Positions 15,527 through 24,753 of a stretch of DNA of 64,000 nucleotides are shown here, one piece after another. Within the stretch, counting starts at the first letter, position 1. Each line of letters opens with the position of its first letter. The stretch is taken from assembly GCA_900546255.1 (NCBI GenBank), contig URCB01000004.1, forward strand, positions 14,182-78,181, read 5' to 3'. The notes beneath the pieces are model-generated. The model saw only the letters and a program-made list of their open reading frames with translations. It did no database searches and was not told the DNA's origin. A program made the translations under genes and the position numbers. The stretch is from an uncultured Eubacteriales bacterium. GTDB lineage: Bacteria; Bacillota; Clostridia; Oscillospirales; Oscillospiraceae.

Positions 15527-16402
15527 TTACTGGTCCGGGTAGTCCCGGTCGGCAATCACCTGGCCGCTGTGGTCCAAGTTGTGGGAGAAGCGCTCGTAGT
15601 CGCTGAGGATCACCGCCATGTACAGCATATCCACCACCGCCAAGTCGGCCACCCGGGAGAAGATGGCCTTGCCGTACACCGTCTGGGCCGTTCCCCCCAC
15701 GCCCAGGGCCACGTCGGCGTAGCGGAAGAGGACGGGGTCCTCCCCCCCGGCCACGGCGATGGTCACCGCCCCGGCCTTCTGGGCCAGGCGCAGGGCCTTC
15801 ACCGTGTCCATGGACTTGCCCGAGTGGGAGAAGGCGATGGCCGCGTCCCCCGGCCGCAGATGGGCCGCCCCAATCTGCTGGAGATAGGCGTCGGTGTGAA
15901 ACCGGCAGGGCAGGCCCAGGTAGGTGAGCTTGGTCAGCAGGTCGCTGGCCGGGGCGCAGGAGTTCTCCACCCCATAGATATCAATGAATTGCGCCCCGGC
16001 CAGGATCCGGGCGGCCCGCTCCAGCTCCCCGGTGGGCACCGACTTCAAGGTCTCCTCCAGCTGCGCCCGGTGGGTGCGCACCGCCTTGAGGGGGAGGTCC
16101 CCCATCCGCTCCCAGGGCCGCAGGGCAAAGCCCCCCAGATAGTCCAGGGCGTTCCCCCGGACTTGGCCCTCCTTTTGGCTGAGGGCCCCTTTGAACTCCC
16201 GGTACCCCCGGTAGCCCAGCCCCCGGACGCAGCGGATCACCGTGGGCTCGCTGACCCCGGCGCCCCGGGCCAGTTCCCCGATGGTGAGGTCCTCCAACTC
16301 CTCGGCGTGCGCCAGGAAAAACTCCGCCACCTTCTGCTCTGACGGGCGCAGGGACGCGTACGCGCCCTTGACCCGATCCTCCCATGTAATGCCTTGTTCC
16401 AT
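15527..16402 (-). CDS. MurR/RpiR-family transcriptional regulator
   Basis: A 291-aa regulator with an N-terminal helix-turn-helix (about residues 1-80; LTIGELARGAGVSEPTVIRCVRGLGY) and a C-terminal SIS sugar-isomerase fold (about 120-260; DIYGVENSCAPASDL, then AIAFSHSGKSMDTVKAL). SIS regulators usually sense phosphosugars. Position next to the phosphonate genes suggests it controls them and perhaps binds a phosphonate or phosphorylated ligand. The ATG at 16402 follows AGGGAGGAAACC. Confidence 0.85.
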   Translation of the reverse strand: MEQGITWEDRVKGAYASLRPSEQKVAEFFLAHAEELEDLTIGELARGAGVSEPTVIRCVRGLGYRGYREFKGALSQKEGQVRGNALDYLGGFALRPWERMGDLPLKAVRTHRAQLEETLKSVPTGELERAARILAGAQFIDIYGVENSCAPASDLLTKLTYLGLPCRFHTDAYLQQIGAAHLRPGDAAIAFSHSGKSMDTVKALRLAQKAGAVTIAVAGGEDPVLFRYADVALGVGGTAQTVYGKAIFSRVADLAVVDMLYMAVILSDYERFSHNLDHSGQVIADRDYPDQ

Positions 16403-16431
16403 GCTGGGTTTCCTCCCTGTCCGGCGAAAAA

Positions 16432-16458
16432 TTACAAGGCCCATACGGGCCTTTGTAA
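16432..16458. promoter_or_regulatory. Palindrome in the leader of the RpiR-type gene
   Basis: TTACAAGGCCC-ATAC-GGGCCTTTGTAA is a near-perfect dyad 30 bases upstream of the regulator start, in the gap with the divergent MATE gene. RpiR-type proteins bind such dyads, so autoregulation is likely; a leader RNA hairpin is the alternative. Confidence 0.5.
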
Positions 16459-16698
16459 CTCCTAGGAAAATTTTCTTTGACGGGGCCTGCTGGTGCAAAA
16501 ATCTGCCGGGTTTTCCCGGGATTTCCCCCTACCCTTTCGTCTTTTTTCTCTATTGTAGCCATCCGCCGGTTCCCCTTCCATCAGGAAACGGAGAAATCTT
16601 TGTTTCCTTTTGGTTAAACCGCGCCGCCCCATTTGCGTTTCGCCGCCCGGCGTGCTACACTGAGAGCCGAGACCGTTTTCCCCAGAAAGGATCCCGCC

Positions 16699-18036
16699 AT
16701 GCACACCAAACGCGACCTGACCCAGGGGAGCATTCCCCGGGGCCTGCTGGGGTTTGCCCTCCCCCTGATCCTGGGCAACCTCTTGCAGCAACTGTACAAT
16801 TTGGCCGACACCTGGGTGGTGGGGCAGTTCATCGGGGAGGGGGCCCTGGCTGCGGTGGGGTCCTCCTACACTCTGATGACCTTTCTCACCTCCATCCTTC
16901 TGGGGCTGTGCATGGGCAGCAGCGTCTACTTCTCCATCCAATTTGGCCGGCAGGACCCGGACAAGCTGCGCAGCGGCATCTTCCAGGCCTTTCTCCTCAT
17001 TGGCGCCATCACCCTGGTGCTCAACGCCCTGGTCTACGCCCTGGTGGACCCCATCCTCCTCCTGCTGCAGATTCCCCCGGAGGTCACAGGCCTCACCAAG
17101 ACCTACCTGCTGTGGGTCTTTGCCGGGATTGTGGCCACCTTTCTCTATAACTTTTTTGCCAACCTGCTCCGGGCGGTGGGCAACTCCGTCACCCCCCTGC
17201 TCTTCCTGGGAATCTCGGTGGTGCTGAACATCGGCCTGGACCTCCTCTTTGTGGTGCCCCTCCAGATGGGGGTGCAGGGGGCGGCCCTGGCCACGGTGAT
17301 CTCCCAGTATCTGGCCGGCCTGGGGCTGGCGGGGTACACTTGGAAGGCCTTCCCCGCCCTGCGGGTGCGGCGGGAGGACCGGGTTTGGAACAAAGCCACC
17401 CTCCGCCAACTGCTGAGCCTGTCCGGCTTCACCTGCCTGCAGCAGTCGGTGATGAACTTCGGCATCCTCATGGTCCAGGGGCTGGTGAACAGCTTTGGCA
17501 CCACGGTGATGGCCGCCTTCGCCGTGGCGGTGAAAATCGACACCCTGGCCTACATGCCGGTGCAGGACTTTGGCAACGCCTTTTCCACCTTTGTGGCCCA
17601 GAACTTCGGGGCCCAAAAGCGGGCCCGGATCCGCAGCGGCACCCGGTGGGCGGTGTTCTGGGTGGTGGTGTTCTGCCTGGTTCTGGGGGGCCTGGTATGC
17701 CTGCTGGCCCCCCAACTCATGGCGGTGTTCGTGGGGGCAGAGGCGGTGGACGTCATCGCCGTGGGCACCGGGTACCTGCGCATCGAGGGGGCCTTCTACC
17801 TGGGCATTGGCATCCTCTTCCTGCTCTATGGGTACTTCCGGGCGGTGAACCGGCCGGCGGTGTCGGTGGTGCTCACGGTGTGCTCCCTGGGCACCCGGGT
17901 GGCCTTGGCCTATGCCCTCTCCGCCCTGCCGGCCCTGGGGGTTACGGGGATCTGGATGGCCATTCCCATCGGCTGGTTCCTTGCCGATCTGGTGGGCATC
18001 CTCCTCTGGCGGCGGGAGGACCGGCAGAGCCGCTGA
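16699..18036 (+). CDS. MATE-family multidrug efflux transporter
   Basis: A 445-aa membrane protein with about twelve transmembrane helices in two similar halves, as in MATE (MatE) antiporters that export drugs by Na+ or H+ exchange. The opening GSIPRGLLGFALPLILGNLLQQLYNLADTWVVGQFIG is the classical first repeat. The ATG at 16699 follows AGAAAGGAT and removes 22 codons of unlikely upstream frame. Substrate unknown. It ends in front of a strong terminator. Confidence 0.9.
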   Translation: MHTKRDLTQGSIPRGLLGFALPLILGNLLQQLYNLADTWVVGQFIGEGALAAVGSSYTLMTFLTSILLGLCMGSSVYFSIQFGRQDPDKLRSGIFQAFLLIGAITLVLNALVYALVDPILLLLQIPPEVTGLTKTYLLWVFAGIVATFLYNFFANLLRAVGNSVTPLLFLGISVVLNIGLDLLFVVPLQMGVQGAALATVISQYLAGLGLAGYTWKAFPALRVRREDRVWNKATLRQLLSLSGFTCLQQSVMNFGILMVQGLVNSFGTTVMAAFAVAVKIDTLAYMPVQDFGNAFSTFVAQNFGAQKRARIRSGTRWAVFWVVVFCLVLGGLVCLLAPQLMAVFVGAEAVDVIAVGTGYLRIEGAFYLGIGILFLLYGYFRAVNRPAVSVVLTVCSLGTRVALAYALSALPALGVTGIWMAIPIGWFLADLVGILLWRREDRQSR

Positions 18037-18073
18037 CCGTCCCCGCCGAAACGCCATACCAATCTGTAAAAAG

Positions 18074-18110
18074 ACCCGGGAGCGGGCCCAATGGGCCCGC
18101 TCCCGGGTTT
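18074..18110. terminator. Bidirectional terminator between MATE and the S15 peptidase genes
   Basis: A 17-bp GC-rich stem (ACCCGGGAGCGGGCCCA with its complement) lies between convergent genes, with AAAAAG before and GTTTC after. Confidence 0.85.
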
Positions 18111-18138
18111 CTGTATGCCGTTGGAGGGGGTGGGGGGA

Positions 18139-21105
18139 TCAGACCGCCACGTGCTCCAAAAAGCGCATGAGGATGGTGGCCACCTGGCCGCGGACAGCGC
18201 TGCCCGTGGGGCTCAGGGTGGTGTCGGAGGTGCCAGTGACAAGCCCGGCGCCGTTGGCCCAAGCCATGGCGGTCTGGGCATACCCGGCGATGTCCCCGGC
18301 GTCGGTGTAGCCGGAGAGGTCGGCGGAGGCGCTGACGTCATAGCCGGCAAACTCGGCGTACCGGTGGAGGATGGCCGCCATCTCCTGGCGGGTCACCGGG
18401 CGGTCGGGGGTAAAGGTGGTGTCACTGGTGCCGGTGACGATGCCGTTGGCCCGGGCCCAGTACACCGCCGGGCCATACCAGCTGCTGGCATCCACGTCGG
18501 AGAAGGGATAGTCCAGGCCCTCCTCCGGCAGGTCGGGGGAGCCGGCCAGGCGGTAGAGCATGGTCACCAGCTGGGCTCTCGTGGTGTTGCTTTGGGGGGC
18601 GAAGATGCCCTCGTCCACGCCGGTCATGATCTCCCGGTCGGAGACATACTTCACGCCGTCATAGAACCAGTCGGTGCTGGCCACGTCGGAGTAGGTCCGG
18701 ATGGTGGAGGTGGGGGCATCGCTCACGGGGATCTGTGCGGCCACGGAGGCGTTGTCCACCTGAATGGTGTAGTTCTGGTCGTAGCTGGCCATGCCGGGCT
18801 CATAGGCGTAGATCACCAGAGCCAGGGTGTGGCCGGCGGGCACCTCATAGAGGTTGGGCTGGAGGTAGAGAGTGTAGTCGTAGGACTGGCCCTCCACCAG
18901 GGAGATCCCGTTGGCGGCGGAGGCAGAGTCGTAGCCAGCGTCGGGGTTGCACAGGTCCATCCAGCCCCGGGTGATGATCTTGTAGGACACGTCGGTGGTG
19001 TTCAGCTTCACCAGGTCCAGGTTCTCCAGGCCGCCGCCCTGCCAGGCGCCGCCCTCGGCCAGGGTGGTCTTGGGCACGTAGGCGCCGGAGGTGTTGCAGG
19101 CGGGGAAGGTCTCCCCCTCAGGGGCGATATCCACCAGCATGGCGCTGACCATGAGGCCGTCCCGGTTGGCCAGGTCCTCGGGGGTCACGCTGTCCCCGGT
19201 CACGTCCCCGTTGAGGGTGGCGGCGCTGAAGTTCACCGCCACGGAGCCCTTGATGGTGGTGTCCTGGGTGACGTCCATGGTATACATGGCGCTGGAAGCG
19301 GTGGAGCCGGCAGTGAAAGTGTCCTGCCAGTTGCTGCGGTCCACGCCGATGGCGGCGTAGTCGCTGCTGATGGAGGCAGTCTCCTCTTGGGCGCTTGCCC
19401 CGCTGAGGGTGACGGCCTGGTCGGTCTTCCAGTCGTCGTAGGTGTTCCACTCCATGGTGTTGGTGTTGCTCTGGGCGGTGACGGCGGCCATGTTTTCAAT
19501 GCCGTTGTCCAGGCCGTAGAGGTAGTGGCTGAACCACTGGTTCAGGATGGCGTCATAGGAGGTCTCCCCGATGAGGAAGGAGAGGCCGCCCGAGGGATAG
19601 GTGGGGGTGAGGTGGCCGTCCTGGTGGAGGAGGAGCTTGGCAGGCACCCCGGCCTTTTCATAGGCCTGGTACATGAGGTCAAACTCCTTGGTGCGGACGT
19701 TGTAATCGTTCAGGCCGTGGACAATCAGGGCGGGGCACTGGATGTTCTCGGCGTTCAAGGTGTAGTCCCGGCTGACCCAGTGGTCGCTGTAGTCGCCGTT
19801 GCTCTCCCACTGGTCATTGCGGATCTGGTTGAGGTAGTTGCCGTACTTCTCCTCGATGGTGGCCCAGTCCTCCGGGTCCAGGTACCGGCCGGAGCAGTAC
19901 CAGGCCAGCCAGTCGGAGTAAGCGGGGTCACTGTCGGTGGAGATGCCCTGGGCATTGGTGTACTCATACCAGCTGGCGATGCCGGCCACGGGGACGATGG
20001 TCTCCAGGCCCTCCACGCCGGTGGTGGCCAGGCCGAACTGGGTGGTGCCGGCGTAGGAACGACCGGTCATGCCCACCTTGCCGTTGGACCAATCGGCCTT
20101 GATCTCGATGTTGCTGGTCTTGTCGGTGTAGGCCACCCGGTCGCCGGTGAGCCACTCGATGACGCACTTGAAGGCGTCGATCTCCAGGTCGGTGCCGCAG
20201 GTCTCGAACCCGTCGGAGCCGCGGGTGCCCAGGCCGCCGCACTCCACCACGGCATAGCCGCGGACCAGGTAGTAGTCATACCAGGTCAGGTCCTCGTAGT
20301 CGTACATGTCCTCGTGGGGGTTATAGTAGTACCACTCAGAGGAGTCGGCCTCGGCGGCCACTTCTTCGGTGGTGGCCTCCCCCACGGGGGTGCGGGCCTC
20401 GGGCTGGCTGTAGAGCTTGGAGATGTCATAGCCCTCCTCGCCGTAAGGCACATCGCCGGAGGTACAGCCGGTGATGTAGGGCCGGGCCTCATAGATGGTG
20501 GCGGCCTGATAGTCCCCCTCCATAGCGGCCCGGGGGAGCTGCACCAGGGCCTTCACCAGGTCCAGCTTGCCGTCGTCGTCAGTGTCATAGTCGGTTTCCA
20601 CGTAGACGAAGAACCGGATGATGTCGCTGTTGGCGTTGTCATAGCCCTCTTCCACCGCGCCGGTGGTGAAGGGGAAGATGGGCTGGGCCATGCCGTTCAT
20701 AAACAGGGGCTCTCTGGTCTCGCTGTGGAGGGCGTCATAGAGCACCTGGGCGGACTGCTGCATCACTGCCAGGTTGGCCTGGGTGCAGGTGGCGGTGGGC
20801 GTATAGCCCTCGATGCCGTCGGTCATACCCATGCTGTCGGCCATGGCGTTGTAGTCAGCGGGGTAGGTGCCCAGCTGGCTCTCTTCCATGCCCGCCCAGC
20901 GGAGCAGGTAGGCCACAGCCTCCTGGTTGGTGACCGCCTGGTCAGGCTCCCCGGTGACTGGGAGGGTCAAGTCCGGGCTGTCGGCAGTCAGCTCCCCCCA
21001 GGTGACCGGCGCGCTGGTGTCTTCGCTCTCCACAGCCATGGCCGGGGAAACCAAAGACAGCGCCAATGCCAGCACCAGGAGCAAAACGGTGAGGTTACGT
21101 TTCAT
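18139..21105 (-). CDS. SLH-anchored S15 peptidase (X-Pro dipeptidyl-peptidase/CocE type)
   Basis: A 988-aa secreted protein. The signal peptide is MKRNLTVLLLVLALALSLVS...AMA. An alpha/beta-hydrolase domain of peptidase family S15 follows, with nucleophile Ser350 in GMTGRSYAGTT, an acid in HGLNDYNV and a histidine in LLHQDGHLTP. A beta-sandwich domain comes next, and the last ~180 residues are three SLH repeats (ASTDWFYDGVKY, ASSWYGPAVYWA, AQTAMAWANGAG) that bind cell-wall polymer. It probably removes Xaa-Pro dipeptides from peptides at the cell surface. An N-terminal region with SLH-like spacing may precede the catalytic domain. Confidence 0.86.
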   Translation of the reverse strand: MKRNLTVLLLVLALALSLVSPAMAVESEDTSAPVTWGELTADSPDLTLPVTGEPDQAVTNQEAVAYLLRWAGMEESQLGTYPADYNAMADSMGMTDGIEGYTPTATCTQANLAVMQQSAQVLYDALHSETREPLFMNGMAQPIFPFTTGAVEEGYDNANSDIIRFFVYVETDYDTDDDGKLDLVKALVQLPRAAMEGDYQAATIYEARPYITGCTSGDVPYGEEGYDISKLYSQPEARTPVGEATTEEVAAEADSSEWYYYNPHEDMYDYEDLTWYDYYLVRGYAVVECGGLGTRGSDGFETCGTDLEIDAFKCVIEWLTGDRVAYTDKTSNIEIKADWSNGKVGMTGRSYAGTTQFGLATTGVEGLETIVPVAGIASWYEYTNAQGISTDSDPAYSDWLAWYCSGRYLDPEDWATIEEKYGNYLNQIRNDQWESNGDYSDHWVSRDYTLNAENIQCPALIVHGLNDYNVRTKEFDLMYQAYEKAGVPAKLLLHQDGHLTPTYPSGGLSFLIGETSYDAILNQWFSHYLYGLDNGIENMAAVTAQSNTNTMEWNTYDDWKTDQAVTLSGASAQEETASISSDYAAIGVDRSNWQDTFTAGSTASSAMYTMDVTQDTTIKGSVAVNFSAATLNGDVTGDSVTPEDLANRDGLMVSAMLVDIAPEGETFPACNTSGAYVPKTTLAEGGAWQGGGLENLDLVKLNTTDVSYKIITRGWMDLCNPDAGYDSASAANGISLVEGQSYDYTLYLQPNLYEVPAGHTLALVIYAYEPGMASYDQNYTIQVDNASVAAQIPVSDAPTSTIRTYSDVASTDWFYDGVKYVSDREIMTGVDEGIFAPQSNTTRAQLVTMLYRLAGSPDLPEEGLDYPFSDVDASSWYGPAVYWARANGIVTGTSDTTFTPDRPVTRQEMAAILHRYAEFAGYDVSASADLSGYTDAGDIAGYAQTAMAWANGAGLVTGTSDTTLSPTGSAVRGQVATILMRFLEHVAV

Positions 21106-21194
21106 TGGATTCTTACCTTCTTTCTCAAATTTCTCCTCTGCGCCGGGGCCGGCCACTCCACCACACAGGCCGCCACAGCGTATAAGCATACATT

Positions 21195-21223
21195 AGTATA
21201 AGCCGCAAAAGGGGAAAAGTCAA
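21195..21223 (-). promoter_or_regulatory. Promoter of the S15 peptidase gene
   Basis: On the minus strand TTGACT (21218-21223) and TATACT (21195-21200) are separated by exactly 17 bases, about 90 bases before the ATG. Confidence 0.7.
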
Positions 21224-21368
21224 TGAATCCACCCCTTCCTTTGGATGAAAATCTTATAAAAATTTAACCTCCCTTTCACAGTTTCCAGGTGGAAACAACA
21301 CCTCAAATACCGTATGGTAAAGGGGACCCATATTTTATTCCATCCATATCGTAAGGAGAATCACAACC

Positions 21369-23573
21369 ATGAACCAACGGATGAAACGGGGCGCTTCCCT
21401 GCTCATGGCCGGCATCCTGGCCGTGGGGCTGGTGCCCAGCGCCTTCGCCGCCCAGGACGGGCAGACCACCCCCACCTTGGAGAAGATCGCCGGCTATTCC
21501 ACCGGCTACTCCGACCAGGAGGGGGGCGTGGCCGAGATCGTAGCCTACAACCAGGATAACCAGAAGTTCTACCTGGTCAACGGCCGGGAGAAGAAGCTGG
21601 ACATCGTCTCCCTGGCCGGCCTCACCGCCGGGCAGGAGGCGCAGACCCTCTCCCTGGAAACCCGGGTGGACGTGAGCGGGATGATCCCCGGCTTCACCTT
21701 CGGGGACCTGACCAGCGTGGCCGTGGACACCGCCCACGACCGCATCGCTGTGGCCGTGCAGGCCGAGGACTATGCCGCCAACGGCGCCATCCTGCTCCTC
21801 AACTATGCCGGGGAATACCTGGCCCATTACACCGCCGGGGTGCAGCCGGACAACGTGGTCTTCTCCCCCGACGGCCGGTATGTCCTCTCCGCCAACGAGG
21901 GGGAACCCCGCCAGGGCTATGAAAACGGCACCGATCCCCAGGGCTCCGTGACCATCGTGGACCTGGAGGCAGAGACCCCCACCCCCAACACCGTCACCTT
22001 CGAGGCCTGGGACAGCCAGCGGGAGGCCCTGGTGGCCGACAACGTCCTGCTGAAGCGCGGCCTGAACCCCTCCACCGACTTTGAGCCCGAGTACATCACG
22101 GTGAACGCCGCCGGCACCACCGCCTATGTGGCCCTGCAGGAGGCCAACAGCATCGCCGTGCTGGATCTGGCCAGCGGCCAGTTCACCGGCATCCACTCCC
22201 TGGGCTTCAAGGACCACAGCCAGCCCGGCAACGAGCTGGACGCCAACAAGGAGGACCAGCAGGCCAATCTCCAGACCGAGAACTTCCTGGGGGTGTACAT
22301 GCCCGACGGCATCACCCTGTATGAGGTAGACGGCAAGACCTACCTCCTCACCGCCAACGAGGGGGACGCCTCGGAGTGGGAGGAGTACGCCAACATCACC
22401 ACCGTGGTCACCGGCACCGTGGAGAACGACGGCGAGACCACCGACGTGGAGGTGGAAGTGCTGGACAAGACCAAGCTGGACGGCCTGCCCGCCGTGGCGG
22501 AGGACACCAACTTCCTCCTGGGCGGCCGGTCCTTCTCCCTCTACGAGGTCACCGAGAACGGCCTCACCCAGGTCTTTGACAGCGGCAGCGACTTTGAGCG
22601 CATCACCGCCCAGGCCTATCCCGACCACTTCAACGCCTCCAACAAGAACAACAAGCTGGACAGCCGCAGCGACGCCAAGGGCCCCGAGCCGGAGAGCGTC
22701 ACCGTGAACCTGGTGGAGGGCAAGCCCTATGCCTACGTGGGTCTGGAGCGCATCGGCGGGGTGATGGTCTATGACCTCTCCGACCCCGCCCACCCCACCT
22801 TTGTAGAATATGTGAACACCCGGGACTTCACCGTGGACTTCCCTGAGGAGGGCACCGACCCCGCCCAGGGCGATGTGTCCGTGGAAGGCATGTGCGTTGT
22901 GCCCGCCGCGGTGAGCCCCACCGGCCAGGCCCTCCTGCTCACCGCCAACGAGGTTTCCGGCACCGTGGCCGTGTTCCAGCACAGCCAGCAGGCCGAGACC
23001 CCGGCAGAGCTCCCCTTCACCGACGTGACCCAGGGCGACTGGTACTACGATGCCGTGGCCTATGCCTATGAAAATGGCCTCATGACCGGCACCGGGGACC
23101 GCCTCTTCGCCCCCAGCGGCACCACCACCCGGGCCCAGTTGGTGACCATCCTCCACCGCCTGGAGGGCACCCCCGCCCTGCCCGACACCGCCCTGGACTA
23201 CCCCTTCTCTGACGTGGCCGCCGACAGCTGGTACGGCACCGCCGTCTACTGGGCCCGGGCAAACGGCATCGTCAATGGCGTGAGCGATACCGCTTTCGCC
23301 CCCAACCAGGCCCTCACCCGGGAGCAGATGGCCGCCATACTCTACCGGTATGCCGAGTATAAGGGCGCAGACCTGTCTGCCTCTGCCGACCTCTCCGGGT
23401 ACACCGACGCCGGCCAGATTGCCACCTATGCCCAAGCTGCCATGGCCTGGAGCACCGGCACCGGCCTCATCACCGGCACCTCTGACACCACCCTCAGCCC
23501 CAGGGGCACCGCTACCCGGGCACAGGTGGCCACCATTCTTCAGCGTATGAGCGACTTGTTCGCCCAGGCATAA
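21369..23573 (+). CDS. SLH-anchored choice-of-anchor I (beta-propeller) surface protein
   Basis: A 734-aa exported protein. The signal peptide is residues 1-28 (ending SAFAAQ). Residues about 35-535 are a beta-propeller-like domain of the 'choice-of-anchor I' family, with repeats such as YVLSANEGEPRQG, YLLTANEGDASEW and LLLTANEVSGTVAVFQH. Residues 545-734 are three SLH repeats that hold it on the cell wall. A phytase or phosphatase-like role has been proposed for relatives, but no catalytic residue can be named here. It is divergent from the other SLH protein and has its own AAGGAGAATC ribosome-binding site. Confidence 0.85.
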   Translation: MNQRMKRGASLLMAGILAVGLVPSAFAAQDGQTTPTLEKIAGYSTGYSDQEGGVAEIVAYNQDNQKFYLVNGREKKLDIVSLAGLTAGQEAQTLSLETRVDVSGMIPGFTFGDLTSVAVDTAHDRIAVAVQAEDYAANGAILLLNYAGEYLAHYTAGVQPDNVVFSPDGRYVLSANEGEPRQGYENGTDPQGSVTIVDLEAETPTPNTVTFEAWDSQREALVADNVLLKRGLNPSTDFEPEYITVNAAGTTAYVALQEANSIAVLDLASGQFTGIHSLGFKDHSQPGNELDANKEDQQANLQTENFLGVYMPDGITLYEVDGKTYLLTANEGDASEWEEYANITTVVTGTVENDGETTDVEVEVLDKTKLDGLPAVAEDTNFLLGGRSFSLYEVTENGLTQVFDSGSDFERITAQAYPDHFNASNKNNKLDSRSDAKGPEPESVTVNLVEGKPYAYVGLERIGGVMVYDLSDPAHPTFVEYVNTRDFTVDFPEEGTDPAQGDVSVEGMCVVPAAVSPTGQALLLTANEVSGTVAVFQHSQQAETPAELPFTDVTQGDWYYDAVAYAYENGLMTGTGDRLFAPSGTTTRAQLVTILHRLEGTPALPDTALDYPFSDVAADSWYGTAVYWARANGIVNGVSDTAFAPNQALTREQMAAILYRYAEYKGADLSASADLSGYTDAGQIATYAQAAMAWSTGTGLITGTSDTTLSPRGTATRAQVATILQRMSDLFAQA

Positions 23574-23600
23574 CGTTCACGGAACCTCTTTTCTTCCAAC

Positions 23601-23638
23601 GAAGCGCCCCCAGCTGGTTTCCCAGCTGGGGGCGCTTC
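23601..23638 (+). terminator. Terminator of the choice-of-anchor I gene
   Basis: A perfect 17-bp stem (GAAGCGCCCCCAGCTGG with its complement), TTTC loop, then CCCTTG. It lies 28 bases after the stop. Confidence 0.8.
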
Positions 23639-23653
23639 CCTTGTCCAGACCGA

Positions 23654-23684
23654 GGGGGCGGGCGTCTGCCGAACGCCCGCCCCC
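23654..23684 (-). terminator. Hairpin after the DUF368 gene
   Basis: The arms GGGGGCGGGCGT and ACGCCCGCCCCC lie 17 bases beyond the DUF368 stop codon on the minus strand. There is no clear T run, so termination here is only probable. Confidence 0.55.
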
Positions 23685-23700
23685 TTGGGGCATGGATCCA

Positions 23701-24543
23701 TTATGATTTTGCCTTGCCGCCCATCCAGAAAGCCAGGGCAAAGCCCCCGGCGAAGGTGAGGCAGCTCAGCGCCAGGGCCCCAGGCCCGGCAAAGGAGGTG
23801 GGGAGGATCATCAGGGTGGAGGCCAGGGCAAACCCCAGCAGCACCCGGGTCAGGCCCACGTAGTACCGCTCCAGCAGCCAAGACACCAACCGGGCCAGCA
23901 GCAGGATGGTCAGCAAAAACCCTGCCCCCATGGGCAGGAGCACCGTCAAGTCCAGATGGCCAATCCCCTGGGCCATGGGCTGGTAGAGCCCCAGGAAGAG
24001 GAGGACGGAGGAGGAGCTTAGCCCTGGCAGGAGCATGCTCAACCCCCACACCGCTCCGCAGAACAGGAACAGCCCCGGTCCCGGCTGGAGGAAGGCGTCC
24101 TTGGGCCCCTCGTCCAGCACCTGGAAGAGGGTGAACGACAGAGCCAGAGAGAGGACGAACCCCACCCAGGCGGCCGCCTTCCGCTCCTCCCCCCGGACGG
24201 TCTTATGGAAGAGGGCGGGCATGGTGCCGAAAATGAGCCCGGCGAAGAGGGTCATGGTGGGCCCCGAGGAGACGGTAAGCAGGTATTCCACCACCCGGGC
24301 CAGGAGGATAAACCCCACCAGTCCCCCGCCGATCAGAGGGAGGAAGAGACGCAGGTGCCGCCGCAAGGTGGGCAGGGGGTGGGTGAACAGCTGGATCATA
24401 GGCTCATACAGCCCGAAGGCCAGGCAGAGCACCCCGCCGCTGACCCCGGGGAGAATGGCCCCGGTGCCGATGATCATCCCCTGGAGCAGCAGGAGCCACA
24501 TCCGCGTGGTGGGTCTGGGAGCTGGTTTGGAAGCTGGTGCCAT
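23701..24543 (-). CDS. DUF368 family undecaprenyl-phosphate translocase-like membrane protein
   Basis: A 280-aa polytopic protein with about eight to nine hydrophobic segments. The conserved start GMIIGTGAILPGVSGGVLCLAFGLYEPMIQL and the internal repeat LLPGLSSSSVLLFLGLYQPM are the hallmark of DUF368 (PopT), shown in other bacteria to return the lipid carrier undecaprenyl phosphate across the membrane. The start at 24543 follows GGAGGAGGAATCCC. It supports cell-wall recycling, in keeping with the many surface functions nearby. Confidence 0.82.
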   Translation of the reverse strand: MAPASKPAPRPTTRMWLLLLQGMIIGTGAILPGVSGGVLCLAFGLYEPMIQLFTHPLPTLRRHLRLFLPLIGGGLVGFILLARVVEYLLTVSSGPTMTLFAGLIFGTMPALFHKTVRGEERKAAAWVGFVLSLALSFTLFQVLDEGPKDAFLQPGPGLFLFCGAVWGLSMLLPGLSSSSVLLFLGLYQPMAQGIGHLDLTVLLPMGAGFLLTILLLARLVSWLLERYYVGLTRVLLGFALASTLMILPTSFAGPGALALSCLTFAGGFALAFWMGGKAKS

Positions 24544-24591
24544 TGGGATTCCTCCTCCAGCGTACCGGCAAAACGAAAGTCGTAGGAAATC

Positions 24592-24624
24592 AAAAAAAGC
24601 TCCCTGATGGTCAGGGAGCTTTTT
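24592..24624 (-). terminator. Terminator of the left tRNA-Val copy
   Basis: GCTCCCTGA-TGG-TCAGGGAGC followed by TTTTTTTG on the minus strand, directly after the tRNA 3' end. As it lies outside the 80-bp repeat, it is probably the original chromosomal terminator of the tRNA gene. Confidence 0.85.
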
Positions 24625-24702
24625 GGTGGACGATACAGGACTTGAACCTGTGACCTCCCGCACGTCAAGCGGATGCTCATACCAGCTGAGCTAATCGTCC
24701 GT
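24623..24702. repeat. Left attachment repeat of the island
   Basis: An 80-bp segment identical and in the same orientation as 40772-40851. It spans the whole tRNA-Val gene plus two to three bases on each side; the sequences differ immediately outside. Confidence 0.85.
24624..24700 (-). tRNA. tRNA-Val(GAC), left copy
   Basis: A full cloverleaf on the minus strand, 77 nt with encoded CCA: acceptor GGACGAT/ATCGTCC, D-stem GCTC/GAGC, anticodon loop TTGACGT (anticodon GAC, valine) and T-arm ACAGG-TTCAAGT-CCTGT. It is identical to the copy at 40773. It has a native terminator, but the promoter upstream (24754-24782) comes from island DNA, so it is either the displaced copy or a tandem gene. Confidence 0.93.
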
Positions 24703-24753
24703 GAACCAATCGCACAGAAAAGCACTGGTTTTATTGGGTTTCCCTGCCTGGGA

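Noticed and set aside
18091..21201. A 1036-codon open frame opposite the S15 peptidase gene
   Set aside because: It has Val/Gly/His-rich low-complexity sequence, no ribosome-binding site and no domain. It is a by-product of high GC content on the strand opposite a real gene.
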